Of a DNA stretch of 64,000 bases, positions 11,101 through 22,332 are shown piece after piece. The notes below the pieces were generated by a model that saw nothing but the letters and a program-made list of their open reading frames with translations, was not told the origin of the DNA and did not search any database. The stretch's first letter is position 1. Every line of letters starts with the position of its first letter. The position numbers and the translations under genes are program-made. Location of the stretch: positions 1 to 64,000 of the forward strand of contig BEDY01000001.1 of assembly GCA_002335605.1 (NCBI GenBank), in the 5' to 3' direction. Origin of the DNA: Prillingera fragicola (lineage: Eukaryota; Basidiomycota; Tremellomycetes; Trichosporonales; Trichosporonaceae).

Positions 11101-11307
11101 AGTGCCGTACACGGCTTCGGTGCCCTGGCGGCAAAGCACGCCGTCGACTCGGTGCAGGGCGTGGACAGCAGCAATCGTGCGAGGCTTTACGATGCACGTA
11201 TTCTTGCTCGCGATCAGGAGATTGCGGTTATTCTAGAAGTGAGGCTGGGCAGTCATGAGATTGCAGAGAGGCTGGCGAGTTTTGCCATGGCTCCCTCGGC
11301 GCAGTGA
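8120..11307 (+). CDS. Large putative transcription regulator with two Cys6-type zinc modules
   Basis: Four exons (8120-8407, 8461-10127, 10163-10386, 10430-11307) join in frame to 1018 residues. Module 1 (residues ~114-152) reads CKHC..PC-P-C..CASC-x6-C, a Zn2Cys6-like pattern with 8-10 residues in the first spacer and a long linker. Module 2 (657-696) reads CEAC-x6-C-x18-CLSC-x6-C, which has perfect Zn2Cys6 half-spacings but a longer linker than usual. Between them lie ~500 Ser/Pro/Thr-rich, probably disordered residues with a basic patch (KRKH, SPRKR). The last ~300 residues look folded and match nothing I know. DNA binding is inferred from the cysteine spacing. The start is the first in-frame ATG; a longer 5' end is possible. 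Confidence 0.75.
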
Positions 11308-11666
11308 GGCTATTGTATGTGTTGGTGCCCGCTGTGGTGGGGTACAGGTTCCTTATGCACGCATGCGTCGCCGTCCTGGCTGCAGGCCAACTGACCCAAC
11401 GTCAACAAGCTCAGCACTGAAGCTTCCAAAGGCGTTGACAAATCAATGGTCCACCTTGCCCGTCTCGGCAACGCTATCTAAGACCAGAAGGTGTCTCCCC
11501 TCAGTGCCAGGTGGATGCATTTACGATTATTGATGTCGTGGCACTGCTTGAAGATATTCTCAAGTGACGCAAGATGTTCTTCTTCTACTGCGCCGGCAGC
11601 CCAGAGCAAGTTCCCACATAATAGCATTAGAGTCTACAAGCCTTCTGACGTTCTACGACCACCAAC
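11308..11666. other. Convergent intergenic spacer
   Basis: The spacer lies between two genes that read toward each other. It has no convincing frame and presumably holds both 3' ends. Confidence 0.5.
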
Positions 11667-13580
11667 CTACCCACGCCCAGGCTTGGGCTTGGCATCTGGG
11701 TCAAAAGTTGGCACACCCGTCGGCGCCTCGGCACCGTCCTCTGGCCCAACGGCCGGCTTGCCGTCGAACTCGAGCCCGTCAAACCTGCCACTCTGGCGCC
11801 AGTCCTCGATGTACTCGAAGAAAGCAATAGGACCGGCAGGGAACCCGCTGCCGTTCAGCTTTTCCTTGCGCCCACTCTCCTGCCCCTCGGCATTGTAGTA
11901 TCCCGGTGTACACTCGGGTCCACCAATGATGCGCGGGGGCGACTGCAGGATGAGGTCGACCCATGCATCCTCACTCTTCTGGGTGACCGTGACCACCTTG
12001 GCGCCGAGTTCCTTCTTCTTGTTGAGGAGCGAAACGAGCGTCTTGCCCTGGTGCGGGTAGTTTGATGTCACATTTGACGCGAGCATGGATCCCTGGAAGA
12101 TGGACACTTGGAACAGGTTGGGGAAACCCGCGGCGTGCATGCCCTGGAACGTCTTCATGCCGTCCTTCCACGCATCCGTGAGGCTCTGGCCGCCAACGCC
12201 ATACACCTCGAGCGACGACTTGTACGTGTAGTCGGACCCAAAGTCAAAGCCGGACGCGTACACGATAACGTCGAGGTCGTAGTGCTTGCCGTTGACCCAG
12301 ACGCCTGTCTCGTCGATCTGCTCCACACCCTTGCCGTCCGTGTCGACGAGATGCACAGTCTCGCGGTTAAACGTCGGCAGGTACTCGTCGTGGTAGCACG
12401 GCCGCTTGCAGAACTGGCGGTACCACGCCTTGAGGTCTTGTGCCTTTTGCTTGTCGCTCACAGTCTCGTCGACGCGCTTCCTGATCATCTCGGTGTGCGA
12501 ATCGTCTGAAACGTGGTACGCAGCCATAAAGTCGGCGCGGGTGAGCTCCTCGGGTTTCTTGCCAGCAGCGACACCGAGCTGGATCATTTGCTGGAAGATG
12601 CGCTTCGAGTTGTCCGTCCACCCGTCCTTGACCAGATCCTCGGAGGCGTAGCCCGTGATCTGGAGCTGGTTAAAGTTGGCGAGCCACTTTTCTTGCCACC
12701 CGGGCTCGAGCTTGGCAAACCACTCGGGGTCAATAGGGTGGTTGTTGCGAATATCCACCGCAGACGGTGTGCGCTGGAACACAAACAGCTCGCCAGAGTC
12801 GCGGCCCAGGCGCGGGATGCACTGAACAGCCGTCGCACCAGTGCCAATGATACCGACGCGCTTGTTCTTGAGCTTGGTCATGACGTCGCTCTCCTCGTCG
12901 CCCCACCCGCCGCCAGTCACGTTAAAGTCCCAGCGCGCAGTGTGGAATGCCTCGCCCTTGAACGAGTTGATACCCTTGATGCCAGGAAGGTGGGGCTTGT
13001 TAAGCGGACCGGTGCCCATCGCGACGTGGGTGGCCGTAAAGTTGTCCCCTTGGCGGGTCCGGATCCGCCAGCGCTTCTCGTCCTCCTCCCAAGTGAGCGT
13101 CTCGAGGTGGGTGCTGAACAGCGCGTTCTTGTACAGGTCGTACTTGCGGCCAATCCGGTGGGCTTGGGCGAGAATCTCGGGGCCGCGAACGTACTTTGCT
13201 GTCGGGGTGTGGCCGGTCTCCTCCAACAGAGGGAGATATACCATGGCGGCTGTGTCACACATGGCGCCAGGGAAGCGGTTCCAGTACCACACGCCGCCGA
13301 AATCGCCGCCAGACTCGAGGATCCTCAGGTCCGTGTATCCGGCGTCCTTGAGCGCAGCGCACACGGTGAGACCAGCAAAGCCGCCGCCGAGAAAGAGGAA
13401 ATCGACGTGGTCGGTGACCGGGTCGCGCGGCTTGGGGGTCGTGTAGGGGTCCTTTTCAGCGTCGTCGGCGAGCACTGTGAGGGGCTGCCATTGCTTGATG
13501 CCGTCGGCGCGGATACGCTTGTCGCGCTCAGCGCGGTACTTGGCGTGGAGCGCTTCACGGTCGAGCGTGTCGACTGTCAT
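11667..13580 (-). CDS. Baeyer-Villiger monooxygenase (FAD/NADPH, class B flavoprotein)
   Basis: One exon encodes 637 residues. An FAD-binding GGGFAG lies at 65-70, the Baeyer-Villiger fingerprint FxGxxxHxxxWD at 207-218 (FKGEAFHTARWD), and a second dinucleotide fold GTGATA at 246-251. Enzymes of this type insert oxygen next to a ketone carbonyl to give an ester or lactone, using NADPH and O2; length and order match the cyclohexanone/phenylacetone monooxygenase group. The frame stays open 42 codons upstream, but the ATG in TCATGACTGTCG-type context is preferred because the homologous N-terminal helix starts there and a TATAAG box lies ~70 bp upstream. It is divergent from a short-chain dehydrogenase that could supply the ketone. 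Confidence 0.93.
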   Translation of the reverse strand: MTVDTLDREALHAKYRAERDKRIRADGIKQWQPLTVLADDAEKDPYTTPKPRDPVTDHVDFLFLGGGFAGLTVCAALKDAGYTDLRILESGGDFGGVWYWNRFPGAMCDTAAMVYLPLLEETGHTPTAKYVRGPEILAQAHRIGRKYDLYKNALFSTHLETLTWEEDEKRWRIRTRQGDNFTATHVAMGTGPLNKPHLPGIKGINSFKGEAFHTARWDFNVTGGGWGDEESDVMTKLKNKRVGIIGTGATAVQCIPRLGRDSGELFVFQRTPSAVDIRNNHPIDPEWFAKLEPGWQEKWLANFNQLQITGYASEDLVKDGWTDNSKRIFQQMIQLGVAAGKKPEELTRADFMAAYHVSDDSHTEMIRKRVDETVSDKQKAQDLKAWYRQFCKRPCYHDEYLPTFNRETVHLVDTDGKGVEQIDETGVWVNGKHYDLDVIVYASGFDFGSDYTYKSSLEVYGVGGQSLTDAWKDGMKTFQGMHAAGFPNLFQVSIFQGSMLASNVTSNYPHQGKTLVSLLNKKKELGAKVVTVTQKSEDAWVDLILQSPPRIIGGPECTPGYYNAEGQESGRKEKLNGSGFPAGPIAFFEYIEDWRQSGRFDGLEFDGKPAVGPEDGAEAPTGVPTFDPDAKPKPGRG

Positions 13581-13650
13581 GATCGTAGAGGTTGTAGGTG
13601 GGTGGGAAGGTAGTGTAAGGGGTGGGCAAGGTTGTTGGGCTGCGCTAGTT

Positions 13651-13656
13651 CTTATA
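13651..13656 (-). promoter_or_regulatory. TATA-like box of the monooxygenase gene
   Basis: On the minus strand the sequence is GCTATAAG, about 70 bases before the chosen start codon. It supports starting translation at 13580 and not at the longer frame. Confidence 0.45.
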
Positions 13657-14582
13657 GCGAGTGCGCTGTAGTGGAGCAGCACGAGTGAGATGGTGATGTC
13701 CGGCAACTTGTCGATTCCCGGGCACCGGGGGCCGGTGTAATAACAATGGGATCACATGCCGATGGCCAACCGTCCCCGTCCCCGCCCCCGATGCCGCTGG
13801 TCACCTAGCTCATGCACCAAAGAGTGCAAGCGCGTGCTTCCGTGTCTATTGGTGTGTTATTCCGTGTCTCCTGCTGGGTAGAGTAGCAAGACCGCTGGCG
13901 GCTGTAAGAGTCCGGGCCGGCAATGGGAGCGTTCAACTCCGAACACCGCAGCTGATAACCCTCTGAGCATGATTCCAACGGAATAACACCCACCTCCTGC
14001 CATGTGGTCTAGCCGCTTCCGTGGGGGTGCATGCAGCAGCACCAGCAACAGAGGGCAGACAAGAGATTCCACCGCGGCCGCCGAGTTTCTTGGCTGGCGG
14101 GTTGCGGCTAGTAGTCAAGCGGTGAGCACCGTAAAGTAGAAACAGCGAGTTGGGTGCATGATGTAGCGGACTAGGCGTGAACAAGGCGCGAGTTACTTAC
14201 TACCGAGCTCCAGACTATGTATGGGCCACTAAGAGGCGATCAAGTCTGTCACTGCTATCCTCTGTCCGGGGCCCGAGAGACAGAGAGAGAGCTCTATGCA
14301 TGCACTTGTTGTAGTGGCTTTGGGTGAGGATTGTGGCTCACCTCAAGATGCCATGTGAGTATGGGGCTCCGGTTGTCGGTTGAGCCCGATCTAGCCTCTG
14401 GTCACAATCAACCGAGCTCCCCACCTTTGCCCATAAGAGCCTGCGACGTGACATTCACATTACTACTACTTGCTACTGCCCACACTTCGCCAGACTCTGG
14501 CCGTTATAGTCTCGCACTCTCACCTGTCTTCGCTCCTCACCTTCACACACTACTCACCCAACCACCCCAAACCCCCACCGCA
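13657..14582. other. Shared divergent promoter region of monooxygenase and SDR
   Basis: About 1 kb separates the two start codons. I see no gene in it. A TTATAG-like box at 14504-14509 lies ~75 bp before the SDR start. Co-regulation of the pair is plausible but unproven. Confidence 0.45.
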
Positions 14583-15655
14583 ATGACAAACTCGCGCGTC
14601 GCAATCGTAACCGGTGCAGCCCAAGGCATCGGTGAAGCCATCGCCCTCCGTCTCGCCAAAGACGGCTACAGCATCGTCCTGGCTGACCTCGAATCCTCAA
14701 TCCCTGCCCTCCAGCGCGTCGCTACCGCCGTCGAAGCTGAAGGCGTGCGTTCGGCGGTCATCGCCTGCGACGTGACCGTCAAGAAGCAGGTCGACGCTCT
14801 CGTCGACGGCGCTGTCGCTGTGCTCGGTCGCGTAGACTGCATGGTCGCCAACGCAGGCATTTGCCCTACGTCGCTGTTCCTGGACATTGACGAGGAGCTG
14901 CTGGACAAGGTCACCAAGGTTAACATCAACGGCGTGCTTTGGTGCTACCAGGCTGCTGCCCGGCAGATGATCAAGCAGGGTGAGGGGGGAAAGCTCATTG
15001 GTGAGTGCCAGTGGTGGTGCCGAATTGTGTGCTGCACTGGGCGTTGCCTGTGCGGCGCGTTGCTCACAGTGCCTTTGCTACGTCCGCCCAGACGTCTGTT
15101 GAGCAAGGCGGTGTGCGCTCTGCCCTTTCCCATTGCACCATCTGGTCAGAGCGAGAAACACAAGCTCGAGCCTTTACGCCCACTGTGTGACAGCTAACGA
15201 CCCAGCCGCCTGCTCCATTGCTGGCATCAAGTCGTCCCCCAACTTTGGCGCCTACTGCATGACCAAGTTTGCGGTGCGTAGCCTCAACCAGACCGCTGCC
15301 CTTGAGTTTGCGGCCCACGGCATCACCTGCAACGTCTACTGCCCTTCGCCTGTCCAGACGGAGATGTGGACTGGGATTGACCAGGAGATTACGGGGCGGC
15401 TCGGCGCGCCAAAGGGGGCTGTCACGCAGCAGGTACGTGTCCTGGGGAGTCAAAGGAAACTGACAAGGCAGTTCAAGGAGGGCATTCCTCTCGGGCGCCT
15501 TGCCGTTGCCAAGGACATTTCCAACCTCGTGTCCTTCCTTGCTGGCCCGGACTCGGGGTACATTACTGGCGAGAGCATGATTGTTTCCGTGAGTAGCGGC
15601 CGTAGCACAAGAGGCGGCAGAGCTGATGGACCAGGGTGGAAGCTGCCTCCAGTAA
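14583..15655 (+). CDS. Short-chain dehydrogenase, acetoin/diacetyl reductase type
   Basis: Four exons (14583-15000, 15206-15432, 15472-15588, 15635-15655) join in frame to 260 residues, the classical SDR size. Seen are the cofactor motif TGAAQGIG (10-17), an Asp at the end of the second strand (ADLE, favouring NAD(H)), NAG at 90-92, and the catalytic Ser143, Tyr156 and Lys160 in YCMTK. The C-terminal half (PLGRL..DI..LVSFLAGPDS..ITGES) resembles acetoin/diacetyl or 2,3-butanediol dehydrogenases. The first intron is long for this genome (205 nt), and the last exon adds only six codons. The physiological substrate may be another secondary alcohol feeding the divergent monooxygenase. Confidence 0.88.
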
Positions 15656-17979
15656 ACGCGGCCGAGAAGCAAGCGAGGCTCAACGCTGGCCGTTTGATAC
15701 CAGTAGTAGTGTACATACAGCGCGCCGCGTCCTACGAACAAGGAGAGATGTGAGCAGTCCCAACAGCCTTAGGCACACCACACAACCGCCGGTATCTGCC
15801 TGGACACCATGCATAGCGGAGCTGCGGCTCGGAGGTGCAGAGGGAGAGTGCATGCGGCGCGAGGAGGCGGGACGTCCGGAAGCTTTGCCCACGAGCGGGT
15901 TTCGGCTTGCGTTTTGGGTGTTTTGGCAGCATGGTTACTTATACCCCTCAAATCCAAAGGTGATTGTGGGACTGCCTTCCGTGTATAGCTATGCCTGGAC
16001 CATTGCAGTTGTCGACAGCGTTGTTGATTCTGGACATGGATGACTGGTGGACAAATGCAGGCACCGGACAGTGGCTTCCCACATTGCGGGCCACCATAGT
16101 AGTTGGTGGTGTCGCCGAGCGCGAGCTCTAACGCGTTGGCACAGGGGTGGCGCTCAGCTGTAAATGCTCAAAGCTACTGCAGAAAGCGGCGCAGAACGCT
16201 GATCCATAGATTTGGCAGAATGGAGCCCAGTGTGCCGTGATGGATGGGTGCTGGAGGATAAATCCGCAGCGCCGGAGCGCCTGTAGGAGGACAGCCAGGC
16301 GAGAGTCGCTGAGAGCATTGTTTAGTCAAGATAGGAGTATAGCAGAAGAATAAAGCAAGTTCAGTCGCTACGTGGAACGATGGTAGTCAAAATGGGAGGA
16401 GAGAAGCGACTAAATCGCTGGGGATGCTCTTCACATCGGCTTCGCTATTCCGGATCTCTTCCTCCCGGTCCCCCATACGGTCCCCCATAGGGCTCGGCTC
16501 CGTCAGAATTGGGCTTGCTGCCCGCTTTCTGCGAAGCCCCGTGAGCTCAGATTATACGGTACGTTGACTTGTGGAGCTGGAAGACGTTAGGGAACGTGAG
16601 CGAGTTTGGGGGCCATTTATGTTTTCTAACCATTGGGGCCTTTCAATGGTGTCTTTCCTTCTGAGTAAACGATGTTCTTGTTGGCCGCTGCTAGTTCTGT
16701 GTCCAACATCTTTAGATATTCATCCAAGAAAACTCTCAGAAACTGTTCTGATGGAAAGAGCCGTTGAAGAGCAGTTCTTTCCCTGTCTACATTAGAGTCA
16801 GGAATCTCCAAACAGTCACAGTCATCAAGTCCTTGGTTGTGACCGACGGTACAAAGGCGTGGCCAGCGAAGCGCATCTCCGTCTGCTCTCACCATCGCTT
16901 GAGAACCAACAGCCACCATTTTGTACTGTGAAATGGATTAAAACTCACTGGTACTATCGGCGTGTGTCATTCAGCGGTCGTTGGAAGGCGCAATAGTTCT
17001 GCGACACGAATAAGTCCTGAGTCTCGAGACCTTGTGGCTTGTTCTTTACTTCTTCACTGTTGACTCTGAAGAAAAACCCGTATGCATTTCTAGTCCTAAG
17101 ATTTGTCCCAAGGTATGCATATGGAGTCCTAAGGTTGGTCCCAAGGTTTTTCTATTTAATGATATTACACGCCGTATATAAACGATAAGAGTTGCATTCT
17201 ACACAGTACTACGGGCAAATCGAGCTTCTCGTTTGCAGCGCAGACACCGCATGCGTGATTTTCATGGCCTCTCTCACGTCACATATCTAGCGTTCGTCCT
17301 CACCAGACCATATCTCTGCACTTTTTACATCCACTTAGCCACATTTACATAATAATCTATGAAGTATGCTCTACGCTGCCAAGTCCAACCTGGCAAAGCA
17401 TGCCTACTTTAATTTCATAACACTGCCGACAAAACCGGACACACATAGTCTTAAGGGGGCGCATGCAGATACACCGCCAAGGTCGAGCTCCAACGCTCCA
17501 CCAGTCTCACACCTCACCCCTTGCCCAGAAATCCGCGGCGCCGTAGCGTCCGATGGGTAGCCGTCAACCGGAGGTTTTGAGGAGCGAGCGGTGACGGCCA
17601 AGTCCTCGGCCACTGGCTCCATCTTGCATTGGCGACTCTGTGGTATGTGCAAATTGTCTATGTGTGATTCGATATGCATCGAGTCAGGCGACGCAGAGGC
17701 CGGCGTGTGGCGCTCCTTATCTCCTCCCCCTTCCAGAGTGGCGGATGTTTGTGCATGCAGTGGCCTCTGGTGTCCCAAGCCGTGTTCATGAGCGCCAACA
17801 GCATACCCAGTGTTGCGTCTCCCCAAGCCCAGTACATAATACGTTGGCGCATCAGTAGAAGAATGCCACCAAGGACGAGTGAATCGATGCATTATGTAAA
17901 AACCTGTACAACACGCTTCGTGCGACGACTTCTAAACAACTTTGCCCCAGACAGGAGATTTTGCCCCAGACAGGAGCGC
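15656..17979. other. 2.3-kb gene-poor region with an AT-rich centre
   Basis: From about 16300 to 17450 the DNA is clearly AT-richer than its surroundings. A 23-bp direct repeat (AGTCCTAAG..TTGGTCCCAAGGT type) occurs at 17092 and 17125. A minus-strand frame at 16626-16919 (97 codons; includes QRLFPSEQFLRVFLDEYLK) has protein-like composition. It lacks recognisable partners and may be a gene relic. Nothing else is supported. Confidence 0.4.
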
Positions 17980-19714
17980 CTAAGGACGCCAACGGAAAGC
18001 GGGGTGCTTCCAGTCGAGGTTGTGGATTTGTTGCTCGTCCATGCCAGCAAGCTTGGCCTCGGGGTCGATCTTGTCCCGGCGGCGGTTGTCAAACCTGATC
18101 CAGAACCAGAGGCCGACGGACAGGAGGAACATGCAGGCCGAGGTGGCCAGGTTGAGACCGTTGCCGGTGCGGTAGTTGGGACCATCGTGCGGCAGGAACG
18201 ACCAGGTGGAGATGAGACCGCCAATGTTGCCAAACATGACGACTGTTCCGATTCCGGCCGAGCGGGCAGCGTCAGAAAGCGTGTTGGCAGCTGCCTGGGC
18301 ATTACAGAGAGCGCCAAAGGAGAAGGCGCCGGAGGCGATGAGGAAGGTGGCTCCGTAGCGCACACTGGTGTCGAGAGTGTCCGTGACGACGAACATGATG
18401 TAGCCAATGGTCATGAGAGGAGCCGACATCATGAAAAAGATGAGGAACTTCTTGTACCTGCCCGAGAGCCAAGGCACGAGCAGGACAAAGAAGGCGCCGA
18501 CGACGTAAGGAGGAACGGTGTGGAGCTGCTTCTTAACGGTGGTGGCCTTGGGGTAGATGGTGGCGACAATGGTAGGCAGGAAGAAGGCGAGACCCTGGAC
18601 GGTAATGTTGTCGAGAAGGAAAATGAGCGAGACAACAAGAGTGTTGGGGTTGAAGATTCCGCGCATAATCTTCTTCGAGTCGAGCTTGTCGAGCACTTCG
18701 GTGGTACCAACGTTCTCCGACTTGACGCGGGCAATGCAAAGAGCCTTCTCCTCGGCAGTGAGCCAGCGAGCGGTCTCGGGGCGGTCGGTGAGGGTAAAGT
18801 AGGCAATGATCGAGAGGCCAATGGTGATCAGACCCTCAATGAAGAAGAGCTGCTGCCAGGTGTGAATCTTTCCAATGCCGTTGAGCTTGAGGATACCCGA
18901 GGCGAGGAGACCACCGAAAGCACCAGCGAGGGGGGCCATGACAATGTACAGACCGAGGCGGAAGCCGAGTTCAGCCTTGCGGTACCAACGCGAGAGGTAG
19001 TAGGCGACACCGGGAAGCATACCTGCCTCAAAGACACCGAGCAGGAAACGGACGCCGGCGGCGTTCGAAAAGTTGGTCACAAACGCCGTGAGCATGGAGA
19101 AGAGCCCAAAGCCGAGCGAGATAAAGGGGAGCCACTTTCCGGGGCCAAAGTACTTGCAGCAGAGGTTCGAGGGAATCTCAAAGATAATGTACGAAATGTA
19201 GAAACACTGGCGTCAGCTCTGGCGCGACCATTGGCCACTCACTGTCAACAGAATGTTGTACTCGTAACCCTTGAGCTTGAGGTCCTTTTCAAATCCAGCT
19301 GGAGGCAGTCAGAATCGAGCCACGCTGGCTTTTCTGTTTGTGCGACTCACCAAGACGAGCATTGCCGATGTTTGCACGGTCTGTTTAGGTCAGATCTTAT
19401 CGATGTGTAGCGGGCCGGCATTTCTACTCACCAATGAAGCAGAACAGGTGAAGGATGGCGACTGTTGGGACAATGTACAGGTCAATCTTGCGAACAAGAC
19501 GACGCTCGGCGACTGGGTCAAAATGAATGAGGGGGCGACCATACGAGTCGGTCGCGACATGGCCACGGGCAGCGGCGTCCTCGAGTCCCTCCTCGTGGAC
19601 AGAATGGGTGTCGACCGACTGAGGGTTCTTCTCAGAGTACTGCTTGTCGTCGCCAAGGTGGTGTCCGATGCCGCCGTGCTCGGCCGCAGAGGGGTGGGTG
19701 ATGGGAGCGCTCAT
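17980..19714 (-). CDS. MFS anion:cation symporter (allantoate permease/Dal5-like)
   Basis: Four exons (minus strand: 19714-19432, 19380-19351, 19298-19243, 19206-17980) join in frame to 531 residues. A hydrophilic N-terminus of ~75 residues is followed by 12 likely membrane helices. Family marks are DRANIGNARL after helix 1, the SYIIFEIPSNL segment, RFLLGVFEAGMLPG and YYLSRWYRKAE. Members of this family import carboxylates and related anions (allantoate, nicotinate, pantothenate, biotin precursors) with protons at the plasma membrane. The substrate cannot be told from sequence. The 30-nt second exon falls exactly on the DRANIGNARL loop, as is common in fungal members. Confidence 0.92.
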
Positions 19715-22332
19715 GGCTGGGCAGTGTTGATGTGCAGAGCGAATGAGATGCGGGGGAACGAACAAGACGACAGAAGCCGGCTGTTATAAGGTGGAGCGAG
19801 CCGAGTTTGTGATGCGGGGCGTGAAGGGGGGTTGCTGAGGGCGAGTTTGCTCGGTCAGGGCCCAGAAGTCGGTGAGATGTCAGATTGGAGTGCGATAATT
19901 GTCATCGGATCGGTATACTAATCACCGGTCACCGTGTCTGACGTCCCCGCACTGGGCAGGCTTTGATTCTTGGCCCCGGTGGCTCCGCAATTGCGGAGGC
20001 GGGGTGGAAAGATGACGAGAAGCAATGTGGTTGGACGGTTGACGAGAGGTCAGACGTCAACGAGATCTGGACAGCAGCGCGCAGCAGCAGGCAGCCCTGA
20101 ACCCCGGAACTGTGCCTCTTGGCGCATGCTGACACGATGAGCCCTGTGACCTTGTGACAAACGGCAGGAGGCAACGAGGGCAGGAGGAGTGGGAGAGAGA
20201 ACGAGAGAATGGATAGTCACATGCCGTCGTCAGCCGGGGTCTTTCAGGCACGGGTCCTTAATTGCCATTGCAATAGCCGCCGGCGCCGGACACGCCGACT
20301 ACAGCTAGATCCTCATACATCCATTGCTTGCAGACAGACACCGGCAACATGTCCAGTTAGTGGCAGCGTTATCCTCGTGTCCAGTGTTTACAGAAGCACA
20401 GAGTCATGAACGCTTTGCAGCCAATGTCACCGTGAGCGTGGCCTTGACAAGCATAAGCCCAGCCTCCGTCACCGTAAAGTCCTTGATCCCCGCAGCGGCG
20501 CAGCGGGCTCTTGCTGGCTTGCATTTATCCAGAAATCTTCCCGGACACCTCTATTTATCCTGTACTTTCAACGCAAGAAATCACCCCGGGCAAGTCGGGC
20601 AGGGCCCCGTTGTGGCTGAGTTGGGGTTGCCCTCGTCCCCTGCTCAGGCTATCTCGCTGCCTCGGCATCTTGCCTGCCAACATGTCTTTTGCCCGGCCCC
20701 GCAAAAACGATCCTACGACTTGTACGTTTCTGCGAATCGGGTTCAAGGTCCCACAGTCATCAGGGCCACTAACCTCTTGCCTCACCGAGGCAAAGCTCGG
20801 TTTGCAACCAAAGTTGGGGCCGGAAAGGAGCGGAAAGCCCACAGCTCGGTTTCGTCGAAATAGACCGAGCAGTCCTCGCAGCAGTTAGGCACCGGAGACC
20901 CGCGACTCCCACCTCCGACGTCAACACGTCCACCTGCATGGTCATCAATGACCCCACAATAGTTCGCGATCCAGATAAGAACCAACCCCTCCCATTCAGA
21001 AGAGGCACACCGGCTCCGACATGCACTCGCATTCCCCAGGTCAGATGACTAAATGCCATCGGCATTGCAGGAATTAACGCACCTTGACGCCTCCGGAAAC
21101 GCTGGCACCAGCGCCGCTGCGATTATTTTAGCAGTGGCCGCCGCGATCAGCTTCGGCCCCCGTAGGTATCAGCGGGCCCCCAGATCCCTGCGGGGACCAA
21201 GAGGTGGGCGATGATGTACATGCCCCTTAGTCAGTAATGACCACAGCGGAGATTGAAGTCACTCATTTCCGGGGACCCCGGCGCCGACGCGCCGCACACC
21301 CTGTATCGGTGGCACTGAACTGGAGGGAAAGGGTGTTGAAGCCTGTCGAAATCGTGCCTGCGACGGATGTCCAACGTGTGCGTGGCACTGGTACTCTCTG
21401 GCAATGGTGTCGGCGTCGCCGGTCGGGTCTGGTGGCGTTCGTGCAACTCGGAGCGCCCGCGTATGTGCTTGCATGTCTCATTGGTCGTTGTATGGACCCA
21501 AGAAGGATGGATTATGTTGATATGCAAGTCCGTTACAAAGTGAACAAATCCGGGAAACAGTCATCGATGTGGCTTGATGACTGTTTATAGTGAGCCGCTT
21601 ACGAAAGGTGGTTCATGCATAGGGCTGTTACAGTACATGAATGTACACAAGGCTAAAGGAAACGGATATAGAGTTGAAAAGCAACACCAGATAAAGCGCA
21701 AACGATAAAGGGACACGACAACGTTGGCAGATACGTTGACATAATTAATTAATTATTCTTCTCGGTATATCACAGTAGCTTACTCATTCGCAACCTTTTG
21801 CTTGCTGCAGGAGCAAACCATGTCGTCTCCATTTAATGTAATTATGACAGAGATTGCAGGTATTAGGGTACTTGGCACGGCATCTGTTGACAGCAAGCAC
21901 GAATGGAGGGAGGAGCAACAAAGATTTGGCGATTTACATTTTTGCTTAAATGTTGTCCAAGACAGCCTGAATTAGGATCCAGTTTCGCACGATATATTGC
22001 GCTGTCTCTGGAACTGATTGCAACTATTCTTCTTTGTTCTACTTTTGTTTCATTGCAACTCTCCTCGTGCACAATGCTATACATGTTCGGAGCTTGTCGA
22101 TAGCCACAGCGCGAAATAGGCCCGCAAAACGCAAGCCTATTTTGGGTGCCTATCCATTATCGCATTTGGCCGTTCGGCGCCTTGCGCTCCACCATCTGAT
22201 CATCTCTTGTTCACCGGTATTCGGCCATTGTACGTCTTGTCATTCTCGTCAGCATGCAACAATACACCTCCCTCTCATCTGCCCACTTTCTCTTACTCTG
22301 ACACACACTCTCTCTTTCCAACATCATTCACA
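19715..22332. other. 2.6-kb intergenic region
   Basis: Several frames of 90-180 codons are open here, but their composition is that of GC-rich random frames and none shows splice-linked continuation or a known motif. The DNA turns AT-rich at 21640-22080 (TTAATTAATTAATT-like run near 21742). The last 100 bp are C/T-rich and precede the GrpB gene. Confidence 0.45.
19784..19790 (-). promoter_or_regulatory. TATA-like box of the symporter gene
   Basis: CTTATAAC on the minus strand, about 70 bases upstream of the start codon at 19714. Confidence 0.45.

Noticed and set aside
12513..13613. 366-codon plus-strand frame opposite the Baeyer-Villiger monooxygenase
   Set aside because: Antisense shadow; Val/Leu/Arg-rich with no domain, while the other strand has all flavoprotein motifs.
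17674..19410. Long plus-strand frame (578 codons) opposite the symporter
   Set aside because: It is antisense to exons of a clear MFS gene and runs across its introns. Its Glu/Gly/Val/Asp-rich text is what antisense of GC3-rich coding DNA gives.
20324..20863. 179-codon frame in the 2.6-kb intergenic region
   Set aside because: No motif, no good start context, and two other frames are open over the same bases.
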